Shown: piece after piece, positions 1 to 8,573 of the stretch
Numbering within the stretch: position 1 is the first letter of the stretch
Layout of the letters: each line of letters begins with the position of its first letter
Assembly (NCBI RefSeq): GCF_027257935.1
Contig: NZ_JANZKW010000001.1
Coordinates: 1,156,062-1,220,061 of the forward strand
Direction of reading: 5' to 3'
DNA length: 64,000 nt
Origin: Chitinimonas sp. BJYL2
Lineage (GTDB): Bacteria; Pseudomonadota; Gammaproteobacteria; Burkholderiales; Chitinimonadaceae
Notes under the pieces: model-generated
Seen by the model: the letters and a program-made list of their open reading frames with translations, nothing else
The model's database searches: none
Told to the model about the DNA's origin: nothing
Translations under genes and position numbers: made by a program

Positions 1-806
1 AGCTCAAGCTGCTGGAAGACCACTTTGGCTTGAGCCTGTTCGAGCGCAAATCGCAGCCGCTCAAGCTCACGCCGGCCGGGCAGCGGCTGCATACGCTGGC
101 GCTGAGCGTATTGCCGCAGGTGGGCGATGCCTGCCGCGATGTGGCGCGTATCCGCGATGGGGCGGTGGGCAGTTTGCGCGTGGCGGTGGAGTGCCATACC
201 TGCTTCGACTGGCTGATGCCGGCCATGGATGAATACCGGCCACGCTGGCCCGAGGTGGAGCTCGATATCGTGTCGGGTTTTCATGCTGATCCGATCGGGC
301 TGATCCATCAGGACGAGGCCGATATCGCCATCGTGTCCGAGCGAGATACGGATGAGCCCATGCATTACTTCCCGCTGTTCCGCTACGAGATTGTCGGCCT
401 GGTGGCCAACGATCACGCGCTGGCGGGCAAGGCGCGGCTCGAAGCCAGCGACTTTGCCAGCGAAACGCTGATCACTTATCCCGTGCCCGAAACCATGCTG
501 GACATCATGCGCCAGGTGCTCACGCCGGCCGGCATTGCGCCCAAGCGGCGTAGCAGCGAGCTGACGGTGGCGATACTGCAGCTGGTCGCCAGCCGCCGTG
601 GCATTGCCGCCCTGCCGGCTTGGGCGGTGGCGCCGTATCTAGAGCGCCGCTATGTGACCGCGCTACCGATCACGTCGAAGCGTCTGTATGGCGAGTTGTA
701 TGCGGCCGTGCCCAAGGGCCGTGCCCCGCTGGCCTATGTGGAAGACTTCGTGGAGACGGTGCGCGCGACCTGCGCGGCCAGCCTGCCGGCGATCACCTTG
801 CTGTAG
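1..806 (+). CDS. metR: MetR, LysR-family regulator of methionine genes (5' end cut by window)
   Basis: The reading frame is open from base 3, so the N-terminal part of the helix-turn-helix lies outside the window. The visible protein starts at the end of the HTH (LFERKSQPLKLTPAGQRL) and continues through the whole co-inducer domain (VECHTCFDWLMPAMDEY, ASETLITYPVPE, RRGIAALPAWAV). These stretches match the MetR subfamily, including the RKSQPL signature, rather than a generic LysR protein. MetR activates metE/metH and other methionine genes with homocysteine as co-inducer. metH starts at the far right end of the window and metF and metK also lie in it, which supports the call. It ends 132 bases before the next gene. 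Confidence 0.88.
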   Translation, partial: LKLLEDHFGLSLFERKSQPLKLTPAGQRLHTLALSVLPQVGDACRDVARIRDGAVGSLRVAVECHTCFDWLMPAMDEYRPRWPEVELDIVSGFHADPIGLIHQDEADIAIVSERDTDEPMHYFPLFRYEIVGLVANDHALAGKARLEASDFASETLITYPVPETMLDIMRQVLTPAGIAPKRRSSELTVAILQLVASRRGIAALPAWAVAPYLERRYVTALPITSKRLYGELYAAVPKGRAPLAYVEDFVETVRATCAASLPAITLL

Positions 807-938
807 CGCGGCACGGATTCCCGGCAAATTGCCTGCATATCAACCACAATCGTGATGATGTGACAGCACGCTCGTTGCATATCAAGCACTTGCTTGGTTA
901 AAGTGAGCGCCTTGCCATCGGACCAAGGGAGTCCTGCC

Positions 939-1436
939 GTGGATCAGTTCAGCAATGCCTTCAGCCGTATCAACGACAAGTTCAATCGCGTACCCGCCTT
1001 CCTGCGTCGCTGGGCGCGTTCGAAAGCGTTTGGCGGCTATGTGAAGTTTGCCGGTACGGCCGGGATCGACTTCGAGGAAGTCAGCCGCGAGCGCGTGGTT
1101 TGCCATATCTACAACGTGGGCAAGAACCAGAACCACATCAAAGGCGTGCATGCTGCGGCGATGGCGCTGCTGGCCGAAACCGCCACCGGTTTTGCCGTGG
1201 GCATGAACCTGCCCGACGACAAGCTGCCGCTGCTCAAGAGCATGAAGGTGGAATACAAGAAGCGCGCCCAGGGCAATCTCAAGGCCGTGGCCGCGCTGAC
1301 CGCCGAGCAGATCACCCAGGTACGTACGCTGGAAAAGGGCGATGTGACGGTGCCGGTAACGGTGACCGACGAATCCGGCAATGAGCCGATCCAGTGCGAA
1401 ATGATCTGGGCCTGGATACCCAAAAAGCGCAACTGA
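939..1436 (+). CDS. DUF4442 hotdog-fold protein (thioesterase-like)
   Basis: This is a 165-residue cytosolic protein resembling DUF4442 / PaaI-type hotdog-fold proteins: a helical N-terminus (FSRINDKFNRVPAFLRR) and a core with NHIKGVHAAAMALLAETATG, where hotdog enzymes keep their acyl-thioester pocket. Its substrate is unknown. The GTG start at 939 is chosen because AAGGGAG lies seven bases upstream at 925-931; upstream in-frame TTG and GTG codons at 894 and 903 lack such a site. The next gene begins one base after the stop, so it likely heads an operon with the solute-binding and crotonase-family genes, which hints at acyl-CoA metabolism. Confidence 0.7.
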   Translation: MDQFSNAFSRINDKFNRVPAFLRRWARSKAFGGYVKFAGTAGIDFEEVSRERVVCHIYNVGKNQNHIKGVHAAAMALLAETATGFAVGMNLPDDKLPLLKSMKVEYKKRAQGNLKAVAALTAEQITQVRTLEKGDVTVPVTVTDESGNEPIQCEMIWAWIPKKRN

Positions 1437-1437
1437 G

Positions 1438-2187
1438 ATGTGCCGCCCGGCCCTGATCCTGCTGCTGGCCATGCTGCTCCCCGCCGGGGCGGCACCCTTG
1501 CAGGTCGTGCTGGGCATGGGCCGGCCGCCCTATGTGTTCGAGCGCGATGGCCGCGGCCAGGGGATTGAGACCGATGCGGTGCTGGCTGCCTTGCAGGATG
1601 AGCGCCGTGTCATCGTTACCCGCCATCTGCCCAATGCGCGCTTTGCGCTGGCGTTGGCGGATACTTCGGTGGATGTGGTGGTGGCCGTCTTGCCGGGCAA
1701 GAACGGCATCGTCTGCCTCTCGCGCGAGTCGATCAGTCAGTACCACGACGTCGCGGTCAGCAAGACCAAGCATGGTATCCGCCTGTCGAGGGTGGCTGAT
1801 CTGACCGGCCATACTGTGGTGGCTTGGCAAGATGCCTACCGCAGTCTCGGCCCGGAGGTGCTTGGCCTTTACGCGCCGAGCGTGCGCGATAGCCGGCGCT
1901 ACGCCGAAGTGGGTGACCAAGCCCAACAGAATCGGCTGTTCTGGCTGGATCGCTACGAAGTCATGCTGCTCGATCAGCGCATCTTTACCTGGTATCGCCG
2001 CGAACTGGCGCAAGAGTTCGACACCCGCGAGCCGGTGACCGTGCACGACCTGTTCCCCAAAGTTACCCCCTACTACGTGGCGTTCCGAGATTGCGCCCTG
2101 CGTGATCGCTTCGATGCCCGGCTGCGGCGCATGAAGGCTGACGGCCGTTACCAACAGATTCTTGACCGCTATCTGGGTGAACCATGA
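1438..2187 (+). CDS. periplasmic solute-binding protein family 3 (ABC-type, amino-acid-like)
   Basis: A 249-residue exported protein with signal peptide CRPALILLLAMLLPAGAAP. The rest resembles SBP_bac_3 domains: PYVFERDGRGQGIETD near residues 30-45, DVVVAVLPG, the second lobe from about 125 and a C-terminal MKADGRYQQILDRYL. Such proteins bind amino acids, or act as sensors, in the periplasm. No permease or ATPase gene is adjacent, so it may be an orphan binding protein. The start is one base after the DUF4442 stop and its own stop overlaps the crotonase-family start (ATGA), which indicates translational coupling. Confidence 0.75.
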   Translation: MCRPALILLLAMLLPAGAAPLQVVLGMGRPPYVFERDGRGQGIETDAVLAALQDERRVIVTRHLPNARFALALADTSVDVVVAVLPGKNGIVCLSRESISQYHDVAVSKTKHGIRLSRVADLTGHTVVAWQDAYRSLGPEVLGLYAPSVRDSRRYAEVGDQAQQNRLFWLDRYEVMLLDQRIFTWYRRELAQEFDTREPVTVHDLFPKVTPYYVAFRDCALRDRFDARLRRMKADGRYQQILDRYLGEP

Positions 2188-3002
2188 TTCCTGAATTCAC
2201 GACCCTGTCCATCACGCTCGATCAGCATGTTGCCGAGATCGCGCTGAACCGCCCCAAGCGCGCCAATGCCATGAACGAAGCCATGTGGCGCGAGCTGCGC
2301 GAGGCTATGCAATGGCTGGACGCTGAGCCCACGGCGCGCGTGGCGATCATTCGCGGCGAGGGGGCGAACTTCTGCTCGGGGATTGATCTGGAAATGCTGA
2401 TGGGTGTGCAGGCGCGCATCCAGGATGACTGCCAGGGCCGGCAGGCCGAGAAGCTGCGGCGACTGATCCTGGATTTGCAGGACAGCCTCACCGCCATCGA
2501 GCGTTGCAGCAAGCCGGTGATGGCCGCTGTGCATGGCCGTTGTATCGGCGGCGGCCTCGATCTGATCGCTGCGTGCGATCTGCGCTATGCGAGCAGCGAG
2601 GCGCTGTTCTGCCTGAAGGAAGTGGATCTGGGCATTGTGGCTGACGTGGGCGTGCTGCAACGGTTGCCCAAGATCATCGGCGATGGCCATACGCGCGAAC
2701 TGGCGTACACGGCGCGTGAATTCAGTGCCGACGATGCGGCGCGCATGGGCCTGGTGAGCCGTAGCTTGGCCGATGCCGCGAGCCTGCTGAGCACGGTGCG
2801 CGAGATCGCCGCGCAGATTGCCGCCAAGCCGCCTCTCACCGTGCGTGGCGTGAAGGAAAACCTTAACTACGCGCGCGACCACAGCGTGGAGGAGGGGTTG
2901 CGCTATGTGGCCACCTGGAACGCGGCGATGTTGCTGTCTAATGATCTGCAGACCGCGGCGATGGCCATGGTTACAGGCACCGCGCCCAAGTTCCGCGATT
3001 AA
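2184..3002 (+). CDS. crotonase-family enzyme, dienoyl-CoA isomerase-like
   Basis: A 272-residue enoyl-CoA hydratase/isomerase superfamily protein. The oxyanion-hole segments are visible as GEGANFCSGIDLEML (about 55-70) and AAVHGRCIGGGLDLIAACDLRYA (about 115-137). The following segment CLKEVDLGIVADVGVLQRLP resembles delta(3,5)-delta(2,4)-dienoyl-CoA isomerases (ECH1 type), which use acidic residues here and help degrade unsaturated fatty acids. A plain enoyl-CoA hydratase is possible but fits this motif less well. It overlaps the preceding gene by four bases and is convergent with the esterase gene, with only 19 bases between stops. Confidence 0.78.
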   Translation: MIPEFTTLSITLDQHVAEIALNRPKRANAMNEAMWRELREAMQWLDAEPTARVAIIRGEGANFCSGIDLEMLMGVQARIQDDCQGRQAEKLRRLILDLQDSLTAIERCSKPVMAAVHGRCIGGGLDLIAACDLRYASSEALFCLKEVDLGIVADVGVLQRLPKIIGDGHTRELAYTAREFSADDAARMGLVSRSLADAASLLSTVREIAAQIAAKPPLTVRGVKENLNYARDHSVEEGLRYVATWNAAMLLSNDLQTAAMAMVTGTAPKFRD

Positions 3003-3021
3003 GGCTGGTTGCCTGGCCCGC

Positions 3022-3912
3022 TCAGGGTTTGGACAGTGCCCACATCAGGCCGCGACTCAGCATGGCCGGGAACAGGGTGGCGTGGTCTTCGTCCTGCAAG
3101 ACCGTGGCCTGCAAATCCAGCCCTTGGTAGCGATGCGACTGGATCTGGCGGACGAAGTCGCGCTGGTCGCCGACCATGTCGGTGTCTTTGTTGTAGCGCG
3201 GCCCTTTGCCCGGTGTTTCATAGCTGCCGATATACATCCGCACCTTGGCGGGTAGACGCTTGTGTGCGTTTGCGTACTGCTGTTCGGCAGCAAAGAAATA
3301 GCGGTTATCGAACCACAAGGACGCGCTGCCCAGGATGTAGTGGCTGAACAGCGTGGGCTCGGTGAACAGCGCCTGCAAGCCCAGCAATCCCCCGTAAGAG
3401 TGGCCGATGAAAAGACGTCGCGCCGGGTCGGCGGCGTAGCGCTTTTCAATCAGCGGGAATACCTCGGTCTTGAGGTACTGGAGATAGGCGGCCGATTCGC
3501 CAGCCTGGCCCGGTACGGGCTGGCTGCCACGCTGGCCCTTGGTGGGCGTGTAATCGCGGCGGCGGCTATCGGCGGGGTTGTCGCCCTTGGCGTAAGACAG
3601 ACCGACGAGGATGAAGTCTTCGAGGCCCACGCCGTGGCGGTTGATTCGGTCGGCAATCGCGCGCACCACCGGGAAGCCGTAGTTCGCATCGGGCACATAC
3701 AACACGGCGTAGCGTTTGCCTTGTGGCTTGTAGGCGGCAGGTAGCGAGACATAGACCTCGTAATCGCGGCCCAGCTTGCTGGCGGGGATGGCGATGACCT
3801 CGGTGTTGCTGAGAATATAGGGATCGGCTTGGGCGGCGAGCGTGGCAGGAGCGCCAAGCAGCAGGGCGAGCGACAGCGCCAAACGACGCAGGGATGCGGA
3901 AAACGGGATCAT
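3022..3912 (-). CDS. exported alpha/beta-hydrolase, esterase D / IroE-like
   Basis: A 296-residue putative esterase (PF00756 type). The nucleophile elbow is GHSYGG in RRLFIGHSYGGLLGLQAL (about residue 165) and the catalytic His is probably in DEDHATLFP near the C-terminus. The ATG at 3912 is chosen because it directly precedes a good signal peptide (RRLALSLALLLGAPATLAAQA); longer in-frame starts run back into gltL and lack one. No clear Shine-Dalgarno precedes it. The family includes siderophore (enterobactin-trilactone) esterases, but no siderophore genes are nearby, so the substrate is open. It is the last gene of the leftward gltIJKL direction. Confidence 0.72.
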   Translation of the reverse strand: MIPFSASLRRLALSLALLLGAPATLAAQADPYILSNTEVIAIPASKLGRDYEVYVSLPAAYKPQGKRYAVLYVPDANYGFPVVRAIADRINRHGVGLEDFILVGLSYAKGDNPADSRRRDYTPTKGQRGSQPVPGQAGESAAYLQYLKTEVFPLIEKRYAADPARRLFIGHSYGGLLGLQALFTEPTLFSHYILGSASLWFDNRYFFAAEQQYANAHKRLPAKVRMYIGSYETPGKGPRYNKDTDMVGDQRDFVRQIQSHRYQGLDLQATVLQDEDHATLFPAMLSRGLMWALSKP

Positions 3913-3985
3913 CGGCAGGAAAGGGGCTGGCAAACGGCCCCGGAGCCTAACCGAAGCCCTTGCCTGCTGCCAGTCAGCGCGTTGA

Positions 3986-4714
<729 letters not shown>

Positions 4715-4800
4715 CGGGAATCCTTGATGCGGATGCTGGGCATGTTGACGCAGTGATCAAGCTGCGCCCGGAAAAGTGTCTGCCTGGATTGCAGGCTGTT

Positions 4801-4974
4801 TCAGTCTTGGCCGTTTCGCCGGCCGGCATTGCTGATCCACATGATCAAGCTGATGAAACCCAGCATGCCACCGGCAAGCTGGAAACCACCGTTATTGGTG
4901 TAGGTGCCAACCACCAGCATCAACAGTCCGGCAACAAACAGTGCAAAAGTGGATGACTTGATCAAGGTTGACAT
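4801..4974 (-). CDS. small two-helix membrane protein inside the glt operon
   Basis: A 57-residue protein with two predicted membrane helices (SSTFALFVAGLLMLVVGTY and QLAGGMLGFISLIMWI) and a short basic tail NAGRRNGQD. It begins 26 bases after the gltK stop and ends 86 bases before gltL, all on the same strand. The ATG at 4974 is preferred; an in-frame ATG at 5001 would overlap the end of gltK. I do not recognise a family. Position suggests it is co-transcribed with the transporter, but a role in transport is only inference. Confidence 0.6.
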   Translation of the reverse strand: MSTLIKSSTFALFVAGLLMLVVGTYTNNGGFQLAGGMLGFISLIMWISNAGRRNGQD

Positions 4975-5000
4975 CAGCGTATCCCCGTTCGTCCAAAACA

Positions 5001-5666
5001 CTAACGAATGATGGCTATGCGCGTATGCAGCGCTTTGACAGCGCGCGACAGCGAGAAACTGACAACCAGATACACCACGGCAATACCGGCATACATGACT
5101 ACCGGCGCGTTATCGCGGTTGGCGACCTTGCTGGCGGCGCCGAACAGATCGGTGGCGCCAACCACGTAGACCAGCGAGGTGTCCTGGAACAGGATGATCA
5201 CCTGCGTGAGCAGCAGCGGCACCACATTGCGGAAGGCCTGCGGCAAGATCACGAAGCGCATGTTCTGCCAGTAGTTGAAACCCATGGCCTGCCCGGCTGC
5301 GACCTGCCCCTTGGGTATCGACTGGATACCGGCGCGGATGATCTCGCAGAAGTACGCGGCCTCGAAAATGGCGAAGGTGATGTAGGCCGATTTGTCGGCG
5401 CCCACCGGCACCCCAGCCAGCAGCGGCACGAGGATGTAGAACCAGAAGATCACCAGCAGCAGCGGCACTGAGCGGAACAGGTTCACATAGGCGGCGGCGA
5501 TCGTGGCCAGTGGCTGAATGCCGGACAGGCGCGCCATGGCCAGCAGTGTGCCGAGCACGATGCCGACTGCAGTGGCAAAGGCGGTGAGCGACAGGGAATA
5601 CATGAAGCCCTGCAGCAGGAAATCCCGCGCGTTGAAAAAGACCGACCAGTCGAGTGGCTGCATCAT
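5001..5666 (-). CDS. gltK: glutamate/aspartate ABC transporter permease GltK
   Basis: A 221-residue inner-membrane permease of the HisMQ type. It starts MMQPLDWSVFFN, has hydrophobic segments throughout, and carries the conserved cytoplasmic EAA-like loop (GQVAAGQAMGFNYWQNMRFVILPQ) that contacts the ATPase. It pairs with GltJ to form the channel. The ATG at 5666 overlaps the gltJ stop in an ATGATG arrangement, indicating translational coupling; longer in-frame starts would lie inside gltJ. Confidence 0.92.
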   Translation of the reverse strand: MMQPLDWSVFFNARDFLLQGFMYSLSLTAFATAVGIVLGTLLAMARLSGIQPLATIAAAYVNLFRSVPLLLVIFWFYILVPLLAGVPVGADKSAYITFAIFEAAYFCEIIRAGIQSIPKGQVAAGQAMGFNYWQNMRFVILPQAFRNVVPLLLTQVIILFQDTSLVYVVGATDLFGAASKVANRDNAPVVMYAGIAVVYLVVSFSLSRAVKALHTRIAIIR

Positions 5667-6412
5667 TTGCCCCCTGCGCTGATGAAGCCGGGTACCCGCG
5701 CCTTGCGCTCTACCCACGCCATCAACCGGTTCACGCTGAAGGCGAGAATCAGGTAGATGACGCTGACGATGCTCATGACTTCAATCGGGTTAGCGGGTGC
5801 GTATTCGCCGGTGATCTGGCGCATCTGGAACGTGAGTTCGGTGAGGCCGATAGCCAGCGCCACGGCGGAGTTCTTGAACACATTCATGAACTCGGACGTG
5901 AGCGGCGGGATGATGACGCGGAACGCCATGGGCAAGAGCACGTAGCGGTAGGTCTGCGCCAACGTGAAGCCCAGCGCCAGCCCGGCATAACGCTGGCCGC
6001 GCGGGAGGGTCAGGATGCCGGTGCGCACCTGCTCGGCCACGCGGGCGGCGGTAAACAGGCCCAGGCCGACCATGGCGGTGAAAAATTCGGGCAGCGGCAT
6101 CTGCTGCTTCATCCACATGCCGGCCGCTTCGGGTAACAGTTCGGGCAGCACGAAGAACCAGAGGAACAGCTGCACGATCAGCGGAATATTGCGAAACAGC
6201 TCCACATACGCCGTGGCCAGACCGGCAATCCACTTGTTGGGGAGCGTACGCAGCGTGCCGATCAGCGAACCCACGAGCAGGGCGATGACCCAGGCGCTCA
6301 GCGCCACGGCCACCGTCCAGCCCAGGCCGTTGAGCACCCACTGGTAGTAGAACTCACCGGTGCCGTAGACCTCCTCGAAGAGGATGCCCCAGTTCCATTG
6401 GTAATTACCCAT
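5663..6412 (-). CDS. gltJ: glutamate/aspartate ABC transporter permease GltJ
   Basis: A 249-residue polar amino acid permease. The N-terminus NYQWNWGILFEEVYGTGEFY is typical of GltJ, followed by several membrane spans and an EAA-type loop (GQRYAGLALGFTLAQTYRYVLLP). It forms the transmembrane pore with GltK and receives glutamate/aspartate from GltI. It starts 56 bases after the gltI stop and overlaps gltK by four bases. Confidence 0.92.
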   Translation of the reverse strand: MGNYQWNWGILFEEVYGTGEFYYQWVLNGLGWTVAVALSAWVIALLVGSLIGTLRTLPNKWIAGLATAYVELFRNIPLIVQLFLWFFVLPELLPEAAGMWMKQQMPLPEFFTAMVGLGLFTAARVAEQVRTGILTLPRGQRYAGLALGFTLAQTYRYVLLPMAFRVIIPPLTSEFMNVFKNSAVALAIGLTELTFQMRQITGEYAPANPIEVMSIVSVIYLILAFSVNRLMAWVERKARVPGFISAGGK

Positions 6413-6468
6413 TGCCGTTCTCCGGCAGCAAGCGCGGCATGCGCCTGCTGCCCATCACCAGTTGGCTA

Positions 6469-7359
6469 TCAAACGCCCACGTCGCTCGGGTTTTTGATGG
6501 CTTCCTTGAGCTTTTCGCTCATCGGCAGGTTGATGGTGATGTTTTTGGGCGGAATCGGTTTGAGGAACCACTTGTCGTAGATCGCATTGATCTGGCCTGA
6601 CTTGTAGATGCCGGCCAGCGTGCCGTCGACCAGCGCCTTGAACTGCGGATCATCCTTGCGCAGCATGATGCCGTAAGGCTCGACCGACAGCGCAGGGCCC
6701 ACAATCGCAAACGCTTTGGGGTTGCTGTAGTTGGCGATCAGGCCGGCCAGCAGGATGTCATCCATCACGAAAGCCGCGGCGCGGCCGGTTTCCACCATCA
6801 GGAAGCTCTCGGAGTGATCCTTGCCGTAGACATTTTTCACGTCGATGGCCTTGCCCTGCTCGTTCTGCTTGATGTAACGATCCGAGGTGGTGCCGGTGGT
6901 GGTGACCACGGGCTTGCCGTTCAGGTCGTCCAGCGATTTGATGCCGGCATCGGCCTTGGTCAGCATGCGCACGGCCGTCACGAAATAGTGGCTGCTGAAG
7001 GCGACCTGCTTCTGGCGTTCCTTGCTGTTGGTGGTGGAGCCACATTCCATATCGATGGTGCCGTTGACCATCAGGGGGATGCGCGTCTGCGAGGTCACGG
7101 GCACCAGCTTGGTCACCAGCGAGGGCTTGTTGAGCTTTTTCTTCACGGCGGCCACGACCTGGTTGCACAGGTCCATCGCGTAGCCGACCGGCTTCTGGTT
7201 TGCATCCAGATACGAAAACGGAATCGACGATTCGCGATGGCCGACGGTGATGATGCCGGTATCGTTGATTTTCTTGAGCGTACCGGTCAGGGCCTCGGCT
7301 TGCGCCATGCCGGTCATCGAAACGGCGGCCAGCGCCGACAGCAACAACGTTTTTTGCAT
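6469..7359 (-). CDS. gltI: glutamate/aspartate-binding periplasmic protein GltI
   Basis: A 296-residue periplasmic solute-binding protein with signal peptide QKTLLLSALAAVSMTGMAQA. The mature part follows the GltI pattern: LKKINDTGIITVGHRESSIPFSYLD, VNGTIDMECGSTTNSKERQ and TTGTTSDRYIKQNEQ. It captures glutamate/aspartate for GltJKL. A strong AGGAG precedes the ATG. On this strand a TATAGT that could be a -10 box lies at 7398-7403, about 40 bases upstream, without a convincing -35 element. It is the first gene of the glt operon. Confidence 0.93.
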   Translation of the reverse strand: MQKTLLLSALAAVSMTGMAQAEALTGTLKKINDTGIITVGHRESSIPFSYLDANQKPVGYAMDLCNQVVAAVKKKLNKPSLVTKLVPVTSQTRIPLMVNGTIDMECGSTTNSKERQKQVAFSSHYFVTAVRMLTKADAGIKSLDDLNGKPVVTTTGTTSDRYIKQNEQGKAIDVKNVYGKDHSESFLMVETGRAAAFVMDDILLAGLIANYSNPKAFAIVGPALSVEPYGIMLRKDDPQFKALVDGTLAGIYKSGQINAIYDKWFLKPIPPKNITINLPMSEKLKEAIKNPSDVGV

Positions 7360-7664
7360 CGCGGTATCTCCTGGTGTGGGTGGGCGGCTGTGTCAGCACT
7401 ATAGTCGCTGGCTTGGCAACAGGCTCGGTCGCTACACCCGGTTCGCGAGTGCGTTTACGACATGGCCAGCCGTCATGGCGAGGACGCAGAGTGCAATCGC
7501 AAGCCCCTGATCCACAAGGGGGGAAACCCTAATGTTGTGTTTCGCGCGCAAAGCCGGGCAGGGGAATCCAGGCGTAAGTTGCAATAAGGCCTGGCCGCAT
7601 AGCAGCGATGGCGTACCTATCCACCTATATCCCAGCGCAATGCGGCCTTGGGCCTTATTGCTCC
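7360..7664. other. 305-base intergenic region between gltI and rsmA
   Basis: The left part must hold the leftward glt promoter and leader (AGGAG, possible -10 TATAGT at 7398-7403). The right part holds a REP-like repeat, listed separately. Open frames here are short and lack recognisable products. I see no RNA gene in it. Confidence 0.6.
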
Positions 7665-7669
7665 CTATG
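7574..7669. repeat. REP-like repeat, two facing units, overlapping the rsmA stop
   Basis: Two facing copies of the GCAATAAGGCC...GGCCGCAT unit: TTGCAATAAGGCC on the left and GGGCCTTATTGCTCCCTATG on the right. The right end CCCTATG contains the stop codon of rsmA (TAG read leftward at 7665-7667), so the repeat supplies the 3' end of the gene. Same family as the repeats at 16971, 20016, 48036, 54222 and 56975. Confidence 0.75.
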
Positions 7670-8447
7670 CCAGGGCGTTGGCGAGGCGGACATAATCGCG
7701 CACGGTAATGTTTTCGGCGCGTTGGGTCGGGTCGATCTCGAGTTCGGCGAAAAGAGCGTCGCTGACCAGCCCCTTGAGGTTATTGCGCAGGGTCTTGCGA
7801 CGCTGCGCAAAGGCCTGTGCCACCAGCTTTTCCAGCCCGGCCAGGTCCGTCACGGCTAGCTCGAACGGGCGCGGGATCATGCGCACGATGGCCGAATCCA
7901 CCTTGGGGGGCGGGTTGAAGGCTTCGGGCGGGACATCCAGCAGCTTTTCCATATGGAAGTGGTACTGCAGCATCACGCTCAGGCGACCGTAGTCGGCACA
8001 GCCGGGTTCCGCCACCATGCGCAGCACGACTTCGTTCTGCAACATGAAATGGCAATCGGCAATCTGCGGCGCAAAGCTGGCCAGATGGAACAGCAGCGGC
8101 GTGGAGATGTTGTAGGGCAGGTTGCCGACGAGGCGAATCTGCCCGCCCGGCGCGAGTTGTGTAGCCAGCGCGCCGAAATCGAACTTGAGCGCATCGAAGT
8201 TGTGGATGACCAGCTTGCCCGGCGCAAAGCGGCCTTGTAGCCGCGCCACGATATCGCGGTCGATTTCCACCGCGTGCAGCACATCTAGCTTGGCCAGCAG
8301 CGGCGCGGTCAGCGCGGCGAGTCCGGGGCCGATTTCGACCATGGCATCGCTTGCCTGCGGGCCGATGCAGCTGATGATGTCGTTGATGACAGCCTGGTCT
8401 TCCAGGAAGTTCTGGCCGAAGCGCTTGCGGGGGATATGGGTGCTCAT
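7665..8447 (-). CDS. rsmA: 16S rRNA (A1518/A1519-N6,N6)-dimethyltransferase RsmA (KsgA)
   Basis: A 260-residue SAM-dependent rRNA methyltransferase. The N-terminus [21 protein letters not shown]-binding motif [12 protein letters not shown] (about 37-47), the catalytic NLPYNIS motif (about 109-115) and C-terminal [12 protein letters not shown] are all classic RsmA features. It dimethylates two adenines in the 3' hairpin of 16S rRNA during 30S maturation. In many proteobacteria it directly follows surA-pdxA; here a diguanylate cyclase gene on the opposite strand separates it from pdxA. Its stop codon lies inside a REP-like repeat. Confidence 0.95.
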   Translation of the reverse strand: MSTHIPRKRFGQNFLEDQAVINDIISCIGPQASDAMVEIGPGLAALTAPLLAKLDVLHAVEIDRDIVARLQGRFAPGKLVIHNFDALKFDFGALATQLAPGGQIRLVGNLPYNISTPLLFHLASFAPQIADCHFMLQNEVVLRMVAEPGCADYGRLSVMLQYHFHMEKLLDVPPEAFNPPPKVDSAIVRMIPRPFELAVTDLAGLEKLVAQAFAQRRKTLRNNLKGLVSDALFAELEIDPTQRAENITVRDYVRLANALA

Positions 8448-8573
8448 GTCGCTATTCTACGGCCTGATTGCACCGTATCCCAATTTCCGGTGTGGGCGCC
8501 GTACGGCAGGGCAGGGTGTGCGTTTCCGGCCTAAAGTGAGGATTCCACCACCAATATGCTGGAGCCGTGTGGC

